DNA from: Chloroflexi bacterium UBA5189
GTDB taxonomy: Bacteria; Chloroflexota; Limnocylindria; Limnocylindrales; CSP1-4
NCBI GenBank assembly: GCA_002413045.1
Contig: DHWF01000042.1
Coordinates: 66,130-84,981, forward strand
Direction: 5' to 3'
Length of the DNA: 18,852 bases
Shown here: positions 1 through 6,207 of the stretch, in pieces
Position numbering within the stretch: the first letter of the stretch is position 1
How the letters are laid out: every line of letters starts with the position of its first letter
Position numbers and translations under genes: made by a program
The notes under the pieces: generated by a model
Told to the model about the DNA's origin: nothing
The model's database searches: none
What the model saw: only the letters and a program-made list of their open reading frames with translations

Positions 1-227
1 CCGTCGCGGAAGTCGATGCCGACGATGCGCATGCCCTCGACGAGCGCGTCGTTGAGCACCTTGTCCGGTCCCCAGCCGCGGCCGAGCAGGAGGTTGGTGC
101 CCTCGGTGATCTCCGGGGCCATGCCGTCGTACAGGTCGTTGTGCATCTGCTCGACGAGCTCGTCGTCGGCGAGGGTCGAGAGGTCGAACGCCTCGCCGCC
201 CTGGTTGTCTCCCGCGTCGGGGACCAT
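1..227 (-). CDS. Corrinoid (B12-binding) methyltransferase protein, N-terminal part, cut by window edge
   Basis: Reading leftward from an ATG at 227, the 75 visible codons match the N-terminal helical cap domain of MtaC/MttC-type corrinoid proteins. The visible signature is a D-E-L-V-E-Q-M start, a G-R-G-W segment, and the cap ending E-G-M-R-I-V-G-I-D-F-R-D-G. In this family the cap precedes a B12-binding Rossmann domain with a D-x-H-x-x-G cobalt-ligand motif, which would lie outside the window. Such proteins carry a methyl group on cobalamin between a substrate methyltransferase (MttB/MtgB type, for trimethylamine or glycine betaine) and a folate methyltransferase. An AGAGG about 11 nt upstream can serve as ribosome binding site. 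The gene is divergent from the IclR gene, so it is a candidate target of that regulator. The exact methyl donor cannot be told from the cap. Confidence 0.8.
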   Translation of the reverse strand, partial: MVPDAGDNQGGEAFDLSTLADDELVEQMHNDLYDGMAPEITEGTNLLLGRGWGPDKVLNDALVEGMRIVGIDFRD

Positions 228-245
228 TCCGCCTGCCTCTTTCCG

Positions 246-260
246 CATCGTGGAACGATG
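246..260. promoter_or_regulatory. Palindromic operator candidate between divergent corrinoid and IclR genes
   Basis: CATCGT-GGA-ACGATG is a perfect 6-bp inverted repeat around a 3-bp centre. It overlaps a TTCC-N7-GGAA dyad (241-255). A partial second copy, ATCATGGAACG, starts at 265, 18 bp after the matching ATCGTGGAACG at 247. The site lies 48 bp before the IclR start and about 19 bp before the corrinoid-gene start on the other strand. IclR-family regulators commonly bind dyads of this size in divergent promoters and control both their own gene and the neighbour. Binding here is inferred. Confidence 0.5.
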
Positions 261-308
261 CCGTATCATGGAACGCCGGAGCCGTCACGATACCTACGCG
301 AGGGTCCC

Positions 309-1079
309 ATGTCCAGCCGGACGATCGGCGTGCAGAGCCTCCGACGCGCCTTTGCCGTGCTCCGCGCGCTCGGGAATGGGCCACTCGGCGTCAGTGACGT
401 CGCGGTCGCGTCCCACATCCCGAAATCCACCGCGGCTCGCCTTCTCTCGGCGCTCGCATCCGAGGGTGCCGTCGAGCAGGTGCCCGGCGAGCGACGCTAC
501 CGGCTCGGGCCGGACCTGCTCGCAATTGCATCCGGGCTGAGCGAGACCTGGGACATCGTCTCGATCGCCCGCCCGACGATCGCCGGCCTCGCAGCCGAGC
601 TCGGCGAGGCAGCCGGCGTCTCGATCCGCGACGGCTGGACCGTCCAATACGTCGACCAGATCGAGCCGCCGAACCCGAACGAGGTCACCGTCCGTGACTG
701 GACGGGGACGCGGATCCCGCTCCACGCCGTGTCCTCCGGCCAGGTCTTCCTGGCCCAGCTGCCGGCGCCGATGCTCGCCCGGTACCTCGCCGAGCCGCTC
801 GAGGCGTTCACGCCGCGCACCCTGACCGACGCCGGCGCGCTGCTGGAGCGGCTCCGGGACGTCCGCCGCGACGGCCACGCCTGGGTCCAGGACGAGTACG
901 CCGTCGGGATCAGCTCCGTCGCCGCGCCGATCGCGGATGCGCGCGCCGAGATCGTCGCCGCCGTGCACGTCCACGGGCCTACGTACCGATTCCCGCCCCC
1001 CGGCGAGGAGGCGCGAATCGCCGCCGCCGTGCGCACGGCGGCGGCCCGGATCGGCGCTCGCCTCCGAGCCGGCGGATGA
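309..1079 (+). CDS. IclR-family transcriptional regulator
   Basis: The 256-residue product has the two-domain IclR layout. An N-terminal winged helix-turn-helix covers roughly residues 7-65, with recognition helix region H-I-P-K-S-T-A-A-R-L-L and wing E-R-R-Y-R-L-G. A C-terminal GAF-like effector domain follows (about 75-250), with the typical H-A-V-S-S-G-Q segment and a G-I-S-S-V-A-A-P-I core. The ATG at 309 is preferred because it gives the usual family length and has GAGGG just upstream (300-304); the frame stays open further upstream to 141, but that would add unlike residues. Its stop codon overlaps the start of the MFS gene (ATGA at 1076-1079), so the two are probably translationally coupled. 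It likely controls the transporter and the divergent corrinoid gene in response to a small organic acid or amine-derived ligand, which is unknown. Confidence 0.92.
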   Translation: MSSRTIGVQSLRRAFAVLRALGNGPLGVSDVAVASHIPKSTAARLLSALASEGAVEQVPGERRYRLGPDLLAIASGLSETWDIVSIARPTIAGLAAELGEAAGVSIRDGWTVQYVDQIEPPNPNEVTVRDWTGTRIPLHAVSSGQVFLAQLPAPMLARYLAEPLEAFTPRTLTDAGALLERLRDVRRDGHAWVQDEYAVGISSVAAPIADARAEIVAAVHVHGPTYRFPPPGEEARIAAAVRTAAARIGARLRAGG

Positions 1080-2290
1080 CCCGGGAGACAACCGACCGGA
1101 GCTGGGTCGCGGTCGTCGCGGCGCTCGTCCTCGTCGGGCTGGCGTTCCGGACGCAGGCGCTGATCATCGGGCCGCTCGTCGGCCAGGTGCAGGCCGAGCT
1201 CGGGATGTCCCACGCCGTCGCCGGCCTGCTGGGCACGATCCCCGTGCTGTGCATGGGCCTGCTGGCACCGCTGGGTCCCGTGCTCGCGGCGTCGATCGGA
1301 CCGCGACTCGGGGTCGCCATCTGCGTCGCGCTGGTCGCGGTATTCGGGGTCGTGCGCGCCTTCCTGCCGGACACGCTGACCGTCCTCGGAGCAACGATCG
1401 GGGTCGGCGTCGGCATGGCGGTGGTCGGGCCGATCCTGTCGATGGTCGTCCGGTCTCGACTGCCGAACCACCCCGCCGCAGGCACCGGCGCGTACGTCGT
1501 GGGGTTCGTGATCGGTGGAACCATCACCGCGGCGGTCGCGGTGCCGCTCGCCGATGCCTTCGGCGGCTGGCGGGCCGCGTTCGCGATCGTGGCGGCGGCC
1601 GCTTTCGCCTCGCTCGTCGCGTGGCTCATCCTCGCGCCGAAGGACGCCGGCCACGAGCGCGTCGCGCCGTCGCGGCCGAAGCTGCCGTGGCGCCGACCCG
1701 CGGCGTGGCTGCTCGGGGCGATTTTCGGCTCGCAGTCGATCCTGTTCTACGGCTGCATCACGTGGCTCGGGAGCGTGTACGTGGAACGCGGCTGGAGCCC
1801 GGGCCAGGCGGGTGGCCTGATCGCGCTCCTGACCGGCATCGGCCTGGTGTCGACGCTCGCCGTGCCCGCGTTCGCGGATCGCGTGGGGACGCGCCGGACG
1901 CAGCTGACCCTCGCGGCGCTGCTCTCGGTGGCGGGTGCGCTCATCGTCGCGCTGACGCCCGGCGAGGCGCCCGGATCCGCCGTGACCCTCATCGCAACCG
2001 CCTTCCTCGGTCTCGGGATCGGCGCCTACTTCCCGCTCGCGCTGACGCTCCCGGTCGACGTCGCCAGCGACGGCGCGGACGCCGCCTCGATCGCGGCGTT
2101 CATGCTCCTGATCGGCTACACGCTGGCGGCGCTCTCGCCGGTCGTGCTCGGGGTGGTGCGCGACGCGACCGGCAACTTCCACGCCGTCGTCTGGATCCTC
2201 GTCGCGATCTCGGTCGCGATGATCCCGCTGGCGCTCTCGCTGAACCCGGCGCGGCTCCGGAGCGCGGGCGCGGGCACCGACCCCGGGTAA
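1076..2290 (+). CDS. MFS transporter, CynX/NimT-like
   Basis: This 404-residue, strongly hydrophobic protein has the spacing of about twelve membrane helices, with a central basic cytoplasmic loop near residues 185-205. Features resembling the CynX/NimT branch of the major facilitator superfamily are G-G-W-R-A-A-F at the end of the N-terminal half, followed in the second half by S-Q-S-I-L-F-Y-G and a W-L-x-S-V-Y-V-E-R-G-W-S stretch. Members move small anions or drugs (cyanate, nitroimidazoles), but most are uncharacterised, so the substrate is open. The ATG overlaps the regulator's stop by 4 nt, which implies that the IclR protein regulates import or export through this carrier. It is an inner-membrane protein; no truncation is seen. 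Confidence 0.88.
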   Translation: MTRETTDRSWVAVVAALVLVGLAFRTQALIIGPLVGQVQAELGMSHAVAGLLGTIPVLCMGLLAPLGPVLAASIGPRLGVAICVALVAVFGVVRAFLPDTLTVLGATIGVGVGMAVVGPILSMVVRSRLPNHPAAGTGAYVVGFVIGGTITAAVAVPLADAFGGWRAAFAIVAAAAFASLVAWLILAPKDAGHERVAPSRPKLPWRRPAAWLLGAIFGSQSILFYGCITWLGSVYVERGWSPGQAGGLIALLTGIGLVSTLAVPAFADRVGTRRTQLTLAALLSVAGALIVALTPGEAPGSAVTLIATAFLGLGIGAYFPLALTLPVDVASDGADAASIAAFMLLIGYTLAALSPVVLGVVRDATGNFHAVVWILVAISVAMIPLALSLNPARLRSAGAGTDPG

Positions 2291-2339
2291 TCCCCACCCT
2301 CGTTTCTCAGCAGTTTCGAAGAATCCGCGCCCATCGTCC

Positions 2340-2344
2340 GGAGG
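2340..2344 (+). promoter_or_regulatory. Shine-Dalgarno-like GGAGG directly abutting the asnB start
   Basis: GGAGG at 2340-2344 is followed immediately by the GTG start at 2345, with no spacer. The start cannot easily be moved, because the class II amidotransferase cysteine must follow the initiator residue. No other good ribosome binding site is seen in the 54-bp gap from 2291. Confidence 0.4.
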
Positions 2345-4174
2345 GTGTGCGGCATCGCTGGCTTCTTCGGCGCGCCCTCGAGGCCCTTGCTCGAGGACAT
2401 GAACGACGCCTTGGCCCACCGCGGGCCCGACGGCGGCGGCTACATCGAGACCGACGTCGCGAGCATCGGCATGCGTCGCCTCAAGATCATCGACCTCGTC
2501 TCCGGCGACCAGCCGATGACGACAGCCGATGGACGACTGCACCTCGTCTACAACGGCGAGGTCTACAACTTCCGGGAGCTGCGCGTGGAGCTCGAGGCGC
2601 TCGGGCATGCCTTCCGAACGAACTCGGACAGCGAGGTCGTCCTGGAGGCGTACGCCGAATGGGGCGCCGAGGCGTTCCGGCGCTTCAACGGCATGTGGGG
2701 CCTGGCATTCCTGGACGAGCGCGGCGACGAGCCCAAGCTGATCCTGTGTCGGGACCACTTCGGCATCAAGCCGCTGTATTACGGCCGGTGGGCTGGTCGG
2801 CTTGTGTTCGCCTCTGAGATCAAGGCGATCCTGGCAGACCCGACCTTCCCGCGGCGCACCAACGACGACGTCATGTTCGACTATCTCGCCCACGGCCTGT
2901 TCGACCACTCATCGATGACGTTCTTCGAGGGCGTCGAGTCGGCGCCGGCTGCGTCCTACGTCGAAATCGACGCGCACGGGGTGCGGATCGAGCGCTATTG
3001 GGAAGGCACGCTGGCCGCAGATGGATCGGCGGATCCGGCGGCATTCCGCGTGCTGTTCGAGCGCGCGGTCGCCCGGCGACTCATCGCCGACGTCCCGGTT
3101 GGTACGTGCCTGTCCGGCGGGCTGGATTCCTCGTCGATCACGGTGATCCTCGCCGAGCAGCTCAAGGCAGCCGGCAAGGATGCGAAGTCCCTGGGACCGC
3201 GACTCCAGACCTTCTCGGCGGTCTTTCCCAACGATTCGATCGACGAGTCCACGTACATCGACAGCGTGGTCCGGCACACGCACGCCCTCAGTCATCGAAT
3301 CGCGCCGACGCACCGTGGGCTGATCGCGGAGCTGGATGAGCTCGTTCGGCAGGTCGAGATGCCCATGGTGAGCAGCGCGCCGTACGCGATGTGGACGGTC
3401 ATGCGCATGGCCAAGGACCATGTCACGGTGCTCATCGACGGGCAGGGCGGCGACGAGCTGCTCGGTGGCTATGACGTCTACCCGTACGTCTACCTCCGCG
3501 AGCTCCTCCGCGGGGGCCACCTCCGTCAGCTCGTGGTCGAGGCGGTTCGTTGGCGGCACGTGCTGGTCCCGCTGATCGCGAGCCGGCTGTGGGCGCGATT
3601 CCGGGGCGCCCCTGACGTGTCGCTCCTCCGACCCTCATTCCGCCGGCACCACCCGCCGGCCGTCGATGACCGGTCGCAGGACAACGTGAAGCTTCGCCTC
3701 CTCCAGGACCTCACGACCTACAGCCTGCCGCCGTTGCTCCGCTACGAGGACCGCATCTCGATGTCGCATGCGGTCGAAACGCGACTGCCATTCCTCGACC
3801 AGGAGCTGGTCGAGGCGGTCCTGCGCCTCCCGACCTCTGCGATCCTGGACCACGGGCGAAGCCGGAGGATCCTGCGCGAGGCGCTCCGCAGCTCCCTCCC
3901 GAACCGGATCTACCGGCGGACCAAAAAGATCGGCTTCACGACGCCGGAGTTCCGTTGGTTCAGCGACGAGCAGCCGGCCCTGCAGCGGATCCTCCACTCA
4001 CCGAGCTTCACGAGCCGGCCGTACTGGGATGCGCCGGCGGTCGCCGAGGCCTTCCGGCTGGCCTGCGAAGGCAAGGGCCGACGCTCGCTGTTCTTCTGGC
4101 GCGTGATCAACGCCGAGATCTGGCTGCGGGTCTACATCGATCCGCCGCAAGCGGTGCTTGCCGAGGCAGCCTGA
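2345..4174 (+). CDS. asnB: Asparagine synthase (glutamine-hydrolysing) / AsnB-type amidotransferase
   Basis: The 609-residue protein begins M-C-G-I-A-G, so Cys2 is the N-terminal nucleophile of a class II glutamine amidotransferase domain (about residues 2-200; N-G-E-V-Y-N near 70-75, N-S-D-S-E near 93-97). The synthetase domain follows (about 230-600), with the ATP-pyrophosphatase loop S-G-G-L-D-S-S-S at 257-264 and the canonical R-L-P-F-L-D segment late in the domain. It would use ATP and glutamine to amidate aspartate; paralogues act on other carboxylates, for instance in lasso peptide and surface-polysaccharide loci. The start is GTG, forced by Cys2. It is separated from the MFS gene by 54 bp and converges on etfA with a 3-bp gap. 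No pathway partner lies beside it, so ordinary asparagine synthesis is the simplest reading. Confidence 0.93.
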   Translation: MCGIAGFFGAPSRPLLEDMNDALAHRGPDGGGYIETDVASIGMRRLKIIDLVSGDQPMTTADGRLHLVYNGEVYNFRELRVELEALGHAFRTNSDSEVVLEAYAEWGAEAFRRFNGMWGLAFLDERGDEPKLILCRDHFGIKPLYYGRWAGRLVFASEIKAILADPTFPRRTNDDVMFDYLAHGLFDHSSMTFFEGVESAPAASYVEIDAHGVRIERYWEGTLAADGSADPAAFRVLFERAVARRLIADVPVGTCLSGGLDSSSITVILAEQLKAAGKDAKSLGPRLQTFSAVFPNDSIDESTYIDSVVRHTHALSHRIAPTHRGLIAELDELVRQVEMPMVSSAPYAMWTVMRMAKDHVTVLIDGQGGDELLGGYDVYPYVYLRELLRGGHLRQLVVEAVRWRHVLVPLIASRLWARFRGAPDVSLLRPSFRRHHPPAVDDRSQDNVKLRLLQDLTTYSLPPLLRYEDRISMSHAVETRLPFLDQELVEAVLRLPTSAILDHGRSRRILREALRSSLPNRIYRRTKKIGFTTPEFRWFSDEQPALQRILHSPSFTSRPYWDAPAVAEAFRLACEGKGRRSLFFWRVINAEIWLRVYIDPPQAVLAEAA

Positions 4175-4177
4175 ACC

Positions 4178-5164
4178 TCAGGCCGGCGCGCGCCGGCGCT
4201 CGATCTCGGCGGTGATTGCCGGCACGACGGCACCGAGGTCGCCGATGACCGCGTAGTCGGCGACGGCCATGATCGGCGAGTCGGGGTCCGTGTTGATGGC
4301 GAGGATCCGCTTCGCCGCCTTGCAGCCGACGATGTGCTGGATCGCGCCACTGATGCCGCACGCGATATAGAGATCAGGGGCGATTCGCAGCCCCGTCTGG
4401 CCAATCTGGTCCGAGTGCGGGCGCCAGCCGAGGCTCGTGACCACGCGCGACCCACCGACGGCGCCACCGAGCTCCTTCGCGAGCGCCTCGAGATTCGCAA
4501 ACCCGGCCGCCGACCCGACGCCGCGGCCGCCGCCGACGACGACCTTCGCGTCGGCGAGGGAGACGCCGGCCGATGCCTTCGGTTCGCGCCGGACGACGCG
4601 CGCCACGAGGTCGGCGGGTTCGAGCTCCGGCGCGAAGGTGGAGATCGTGGGTACCGACGTTGCCGCGGTGGGCGCCGCCGCGACCGCATGCGGGGCAACC
4701 GAGAGCAGCCGGATTGGCGCATCGAGGGCCGCATCCTCGAGCAGGCTGCCGGCCCAGCGCTGGCGCACGAGCCGCCACGAATTGCCAGGGGTCACTTCGA
4801 TGACGTTGGCGGCCATCGGCAGGCCGAGGCGAGCCGCGACATGGGCGAGGACTTCATTGCCACGCTCGCTCCCGGCGACGACGACCGCGGCCGGCGCTCG
4901 AGCCGCCACGATGGTGCGAATCGCCGCTCCCCACGCGGCCGGCGCAAAGTCATCCAGGCGGGCATCCGTCGCGACGTGTGCGGCTCCGACGCCGTGCGCG
5001 CCGAGCTGGCCGGCGACCCCTTCGACGCCCGACCCCAGCACCACGGCCTCGAGCGCCGCGCCGAGCTTCGTGACCAGCGAGCGTGCAAACGCGAGGGCCT
5101 CCAGCGACAGCCGATCTGGCTCGCCGCCGGCGTGCTCGATGAACGCGAGGACGGGCCCGCTCAT
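4178..5164 (-). CDS. etfA: Electron transfer flavoprotein, alpha subunit
   Basis: This 328-residue protein ends in the FAD-binding domain typical of ETF alpha/FixB. Visible motifs are G-G-G-R-G-V-G, L-G-W-R-P-H-S-D-Q-I-G-Q-T-G, a G-I-S-G-A-I-Q-H segment and A-I-N-T-D-P-D-S-P-I. The N-terminal part is the nucleotide-fold domain that packs on the beta subunit. The ATG at 5164 starts 10 nt after the etfB stop; an upstream ATG in the same frame (5236) lies inside etfB and is rejected. ETF takes electrons from flavin dehydrogenases in the cytoplasm and delivers them to ETF:quinone oxidoreductase. Its place directly downstream of the DMGDH-like gene suggests a dedicated acceptor for that enzyme. 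The last codons contain a 16-bp palindrome. Confidence 0.95.
   Translation of the reverse strand: MSGPVLAFIEHAGGEPDRLSLEALAFARSLVTKLGAALEAVVLGSGVEGVAGQLGAHGVGAAHVATDARLDDFAPAAWGAAIRTIVAARAPAAVVVAGSERGNEVLAHVAARLGLPMAANVIEVTPGNSWRLVRQRWAGSLLEDAALDAPIRLLSVAPHAVAAAPTAATSVPTISTFAPELEPADLVARVVRREPKASAGVSLADAKVVVGGGRGVGSAAGFANLEALAKELGGAVGGSRVVTSLGWRPHSDQIGQTGLRIAPDLYIACGISGAIQHIVGCKAAKRILAINTDPDSPIMAVADYAVIGDLGAVVPAITAEIERRRAPA
4182..4197. repeat. Perfect 16-bp G/C palindrome at the etfA 3' end
   Basis: GCCGGCGCGCGCCGGC is a perfect palindrome in the last codons of etfA, 8 bp past the asnB stop on the other strand. It could slow polymerase or protect 3' ends of both convergent transcripts, but no T-run follows on either strand, so a classical intrinsic terminator is not shown. 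It may simply reflect base composition. Confidence 0.35.
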
Positions 5165-5174
5165 CGAAGGTCGC

Positions 5175-6011
5175 TCACCGGGCGAGCACGCCGATGCGTT
5201 CGAGCATGTCGACGACGGCCGGCGCCGCCTCGGCACCTCGCCCGATCACCTCCGCCGCGGATCGCTCCTCCTGCGGCAACCGGAGGAGCAGCTTCGTCGG
5301 ACCGGGCACCGCGCCGCCGAGGCCGGCCGAGTCCTCGCCCGCGCCGAGCCCCAGCGCGCCGGACGGCGAGGAACCGAGCGCGACCCGCTCGACCTCCTTC
5401 TTCTTCGCGCGGAGCCGGCCCGGCACCGACGGGTACCGCGGCAGGTTGAGGCCCTCCTTCACGCCGAGGACCACCGGCAGCGGCAGCTCGTACGTCTCCC
5501 AGCCGCCGCCGGGCGCCTCGCGCCGGGCGAGGACGGCGTGCCGGTCGTCGGTGAACCAGATGTCCTTGATCCCGTTGATCACGGGCCGCCCGAGGGCCAC
5601 CGCCACCCGCACGCCGATCTGGTAGTCGCCGGTGTCGGCGGCCTCGTTGCCGAAGAACAGCAGGTCGAAGTGCCCGTGCGCCGCTTCCTGTGCCTCGACG
5701 GTCTCGGCGATCGCGCCAGCGGTCGAGACGGGGTCCCACTCGCCGCCGGTCGTCTCGAGCAGGATCGCCCGATCGATCCCGATCGCCATCGCGTCGCGGA
5801 GCTGCTCCTCGGCCTCGGCCGGCCCGAGCGTCAGGACGGCCGACGAGCCGCCCTCCTTCTCGACGATCTGCACGGCCTCCTCGACCCCGCACTCTTCGTG
5901 CGGGCTGATCGTGTGGCCGAGGAACTTCGTGTCGATCGCCTGCCCGTCCGCGGTCAGCACGATTCGTCCCCCGGTCTGGGGCACGCGCTTGACGCAGACG
6001 AGGATGTTCAC
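5175..6011 (-). CDS. etfB: Electron transfer flavoprotein, beta subunit
   Basis: The 278-residue protein starts M-N-I-L-V-C-V-K-R-V-P-Q and has I-S-P-H-E-E-C-G-V-E-E-A, the family's early signature. It also carries the AMP-binding segment E-G-L-N-L-P-R-Y-P-S followed by A-K-K-K, as in ETF beta/FixA. It forms the soluble heterodimer with the alpha subunit encoded 10 nt downstream. A proline-, glycine- and serine-rich insertion near residues 210-230 (G-S-S-P-S-G-A-L-G-L-G-A-G-E-D) is longer than in many homologues. The ATG at 6011 is preceded by GGTGA at short spacing and GGGAG 12 nt away. The 196 bp upstream hold a twin inverted-repeat element, so this gene may have its own regulation within the minus-strand run. 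Confidence 0.95.
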   Translation of the reverse strand: MNILVCVKRVPQTGGRIVLTADGQAIDTKFLGHTISPHEECGVEEAVQIVEKEGGSSAVLTLGPAEAEEQLRDAMAIGIDRAILLETTGGEWDPVSTAGAIAETVEAQEAAHGHFDLLFFGNEAADTGDYQIGVRVAVALGRPVINGIKDIWFTDDRHAVLARREAPGGGWETYELPLPVVLGVKEGLNLPRYPSVPGRLRAKKKEVERVALGSSPSGALGLGAGEDSAGLGGAVPGPTKLLLRLPQEERSAAEVIGRGAEAAPAVVDMLERIGVLAR

Positions 6012-6031
6012 CGCGGCGCTCCCGGCACGTG

Positions 6032-6199
6032 CTCGTATTCGCAGTCCGGGACGCCGGCGGAGAATGCCCGATGTCCATGCTCGTTGCGGGAATACGAAAT
6101 GGCGGCTGATCCCTGAGGGACAAAGCCTCGTATTCGCCTGACGCGCATACCGGCCCGAAATGCCCTGTGAATGCCCGAAATCGCGAATACGAATGGCGC
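6032..6199. repeat. Twin 10-45-10 inverted-repeat element, 95-bp period, upstream of etfB
   Basis: Unit 1: arm TCGTATTCGC (6033-6042), 45 bp, arm GGGAATACGA (6088-6097), pairing 9 of 10. Unit 2: arm TCGTATTCGC (6128-6137), 45 bp, arm GCGAATACGA (6183-6192), pairing 10 of 10. Both units have the same loop length and are offset by exactly 95 bp. The loops share CCGGC followed by a purine-rich stretch and AATGCCC, and both right arms run into (A)ATGGCG. A TCCCTGAGGGA dyad (6110-6120) sits between the units. The element fills the gap from the DMGDH-like stop to the etfB leader, so on the minus strand it would be intercistronic RNA or the etfBA 5' leader. Function is unknown: structured RNA, repeated operator, or dispersed palindromic repeat are all possible. 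Confidence 0.7.
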
Positions 6200-6207
6200 G
6201 TCGACGC

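Noticed and set aside
141..308. Upstream extension of the IclR gene to 141.
   Set aside because: It would overlap the divergent corrinoid gene and the operator region and add 56 residues not seen in IclR proteins.
497..2908. An 803-codon open frame on the minus strand across IclR, MFS and asnB.
   Set aside because: It is Arg/Asp/Glu/Gln-rich without fold motifs and runs antisense to three clear genes; third-position GC bias keeps such frames open.
4437..6116. A 559-codon open frame on the plus strand.
   Set aside because: It is antisense to etfA and etfB and shows no recognisable domain.
6012..6207. Tandem glycine riboswitch.
   Set aside because: A tandem aptamer next to glycine-family metabolism is tempting, but I cannot find the conserved glycine-aptamer core, and the 45-nt loops do not fold into its known helices by eye.
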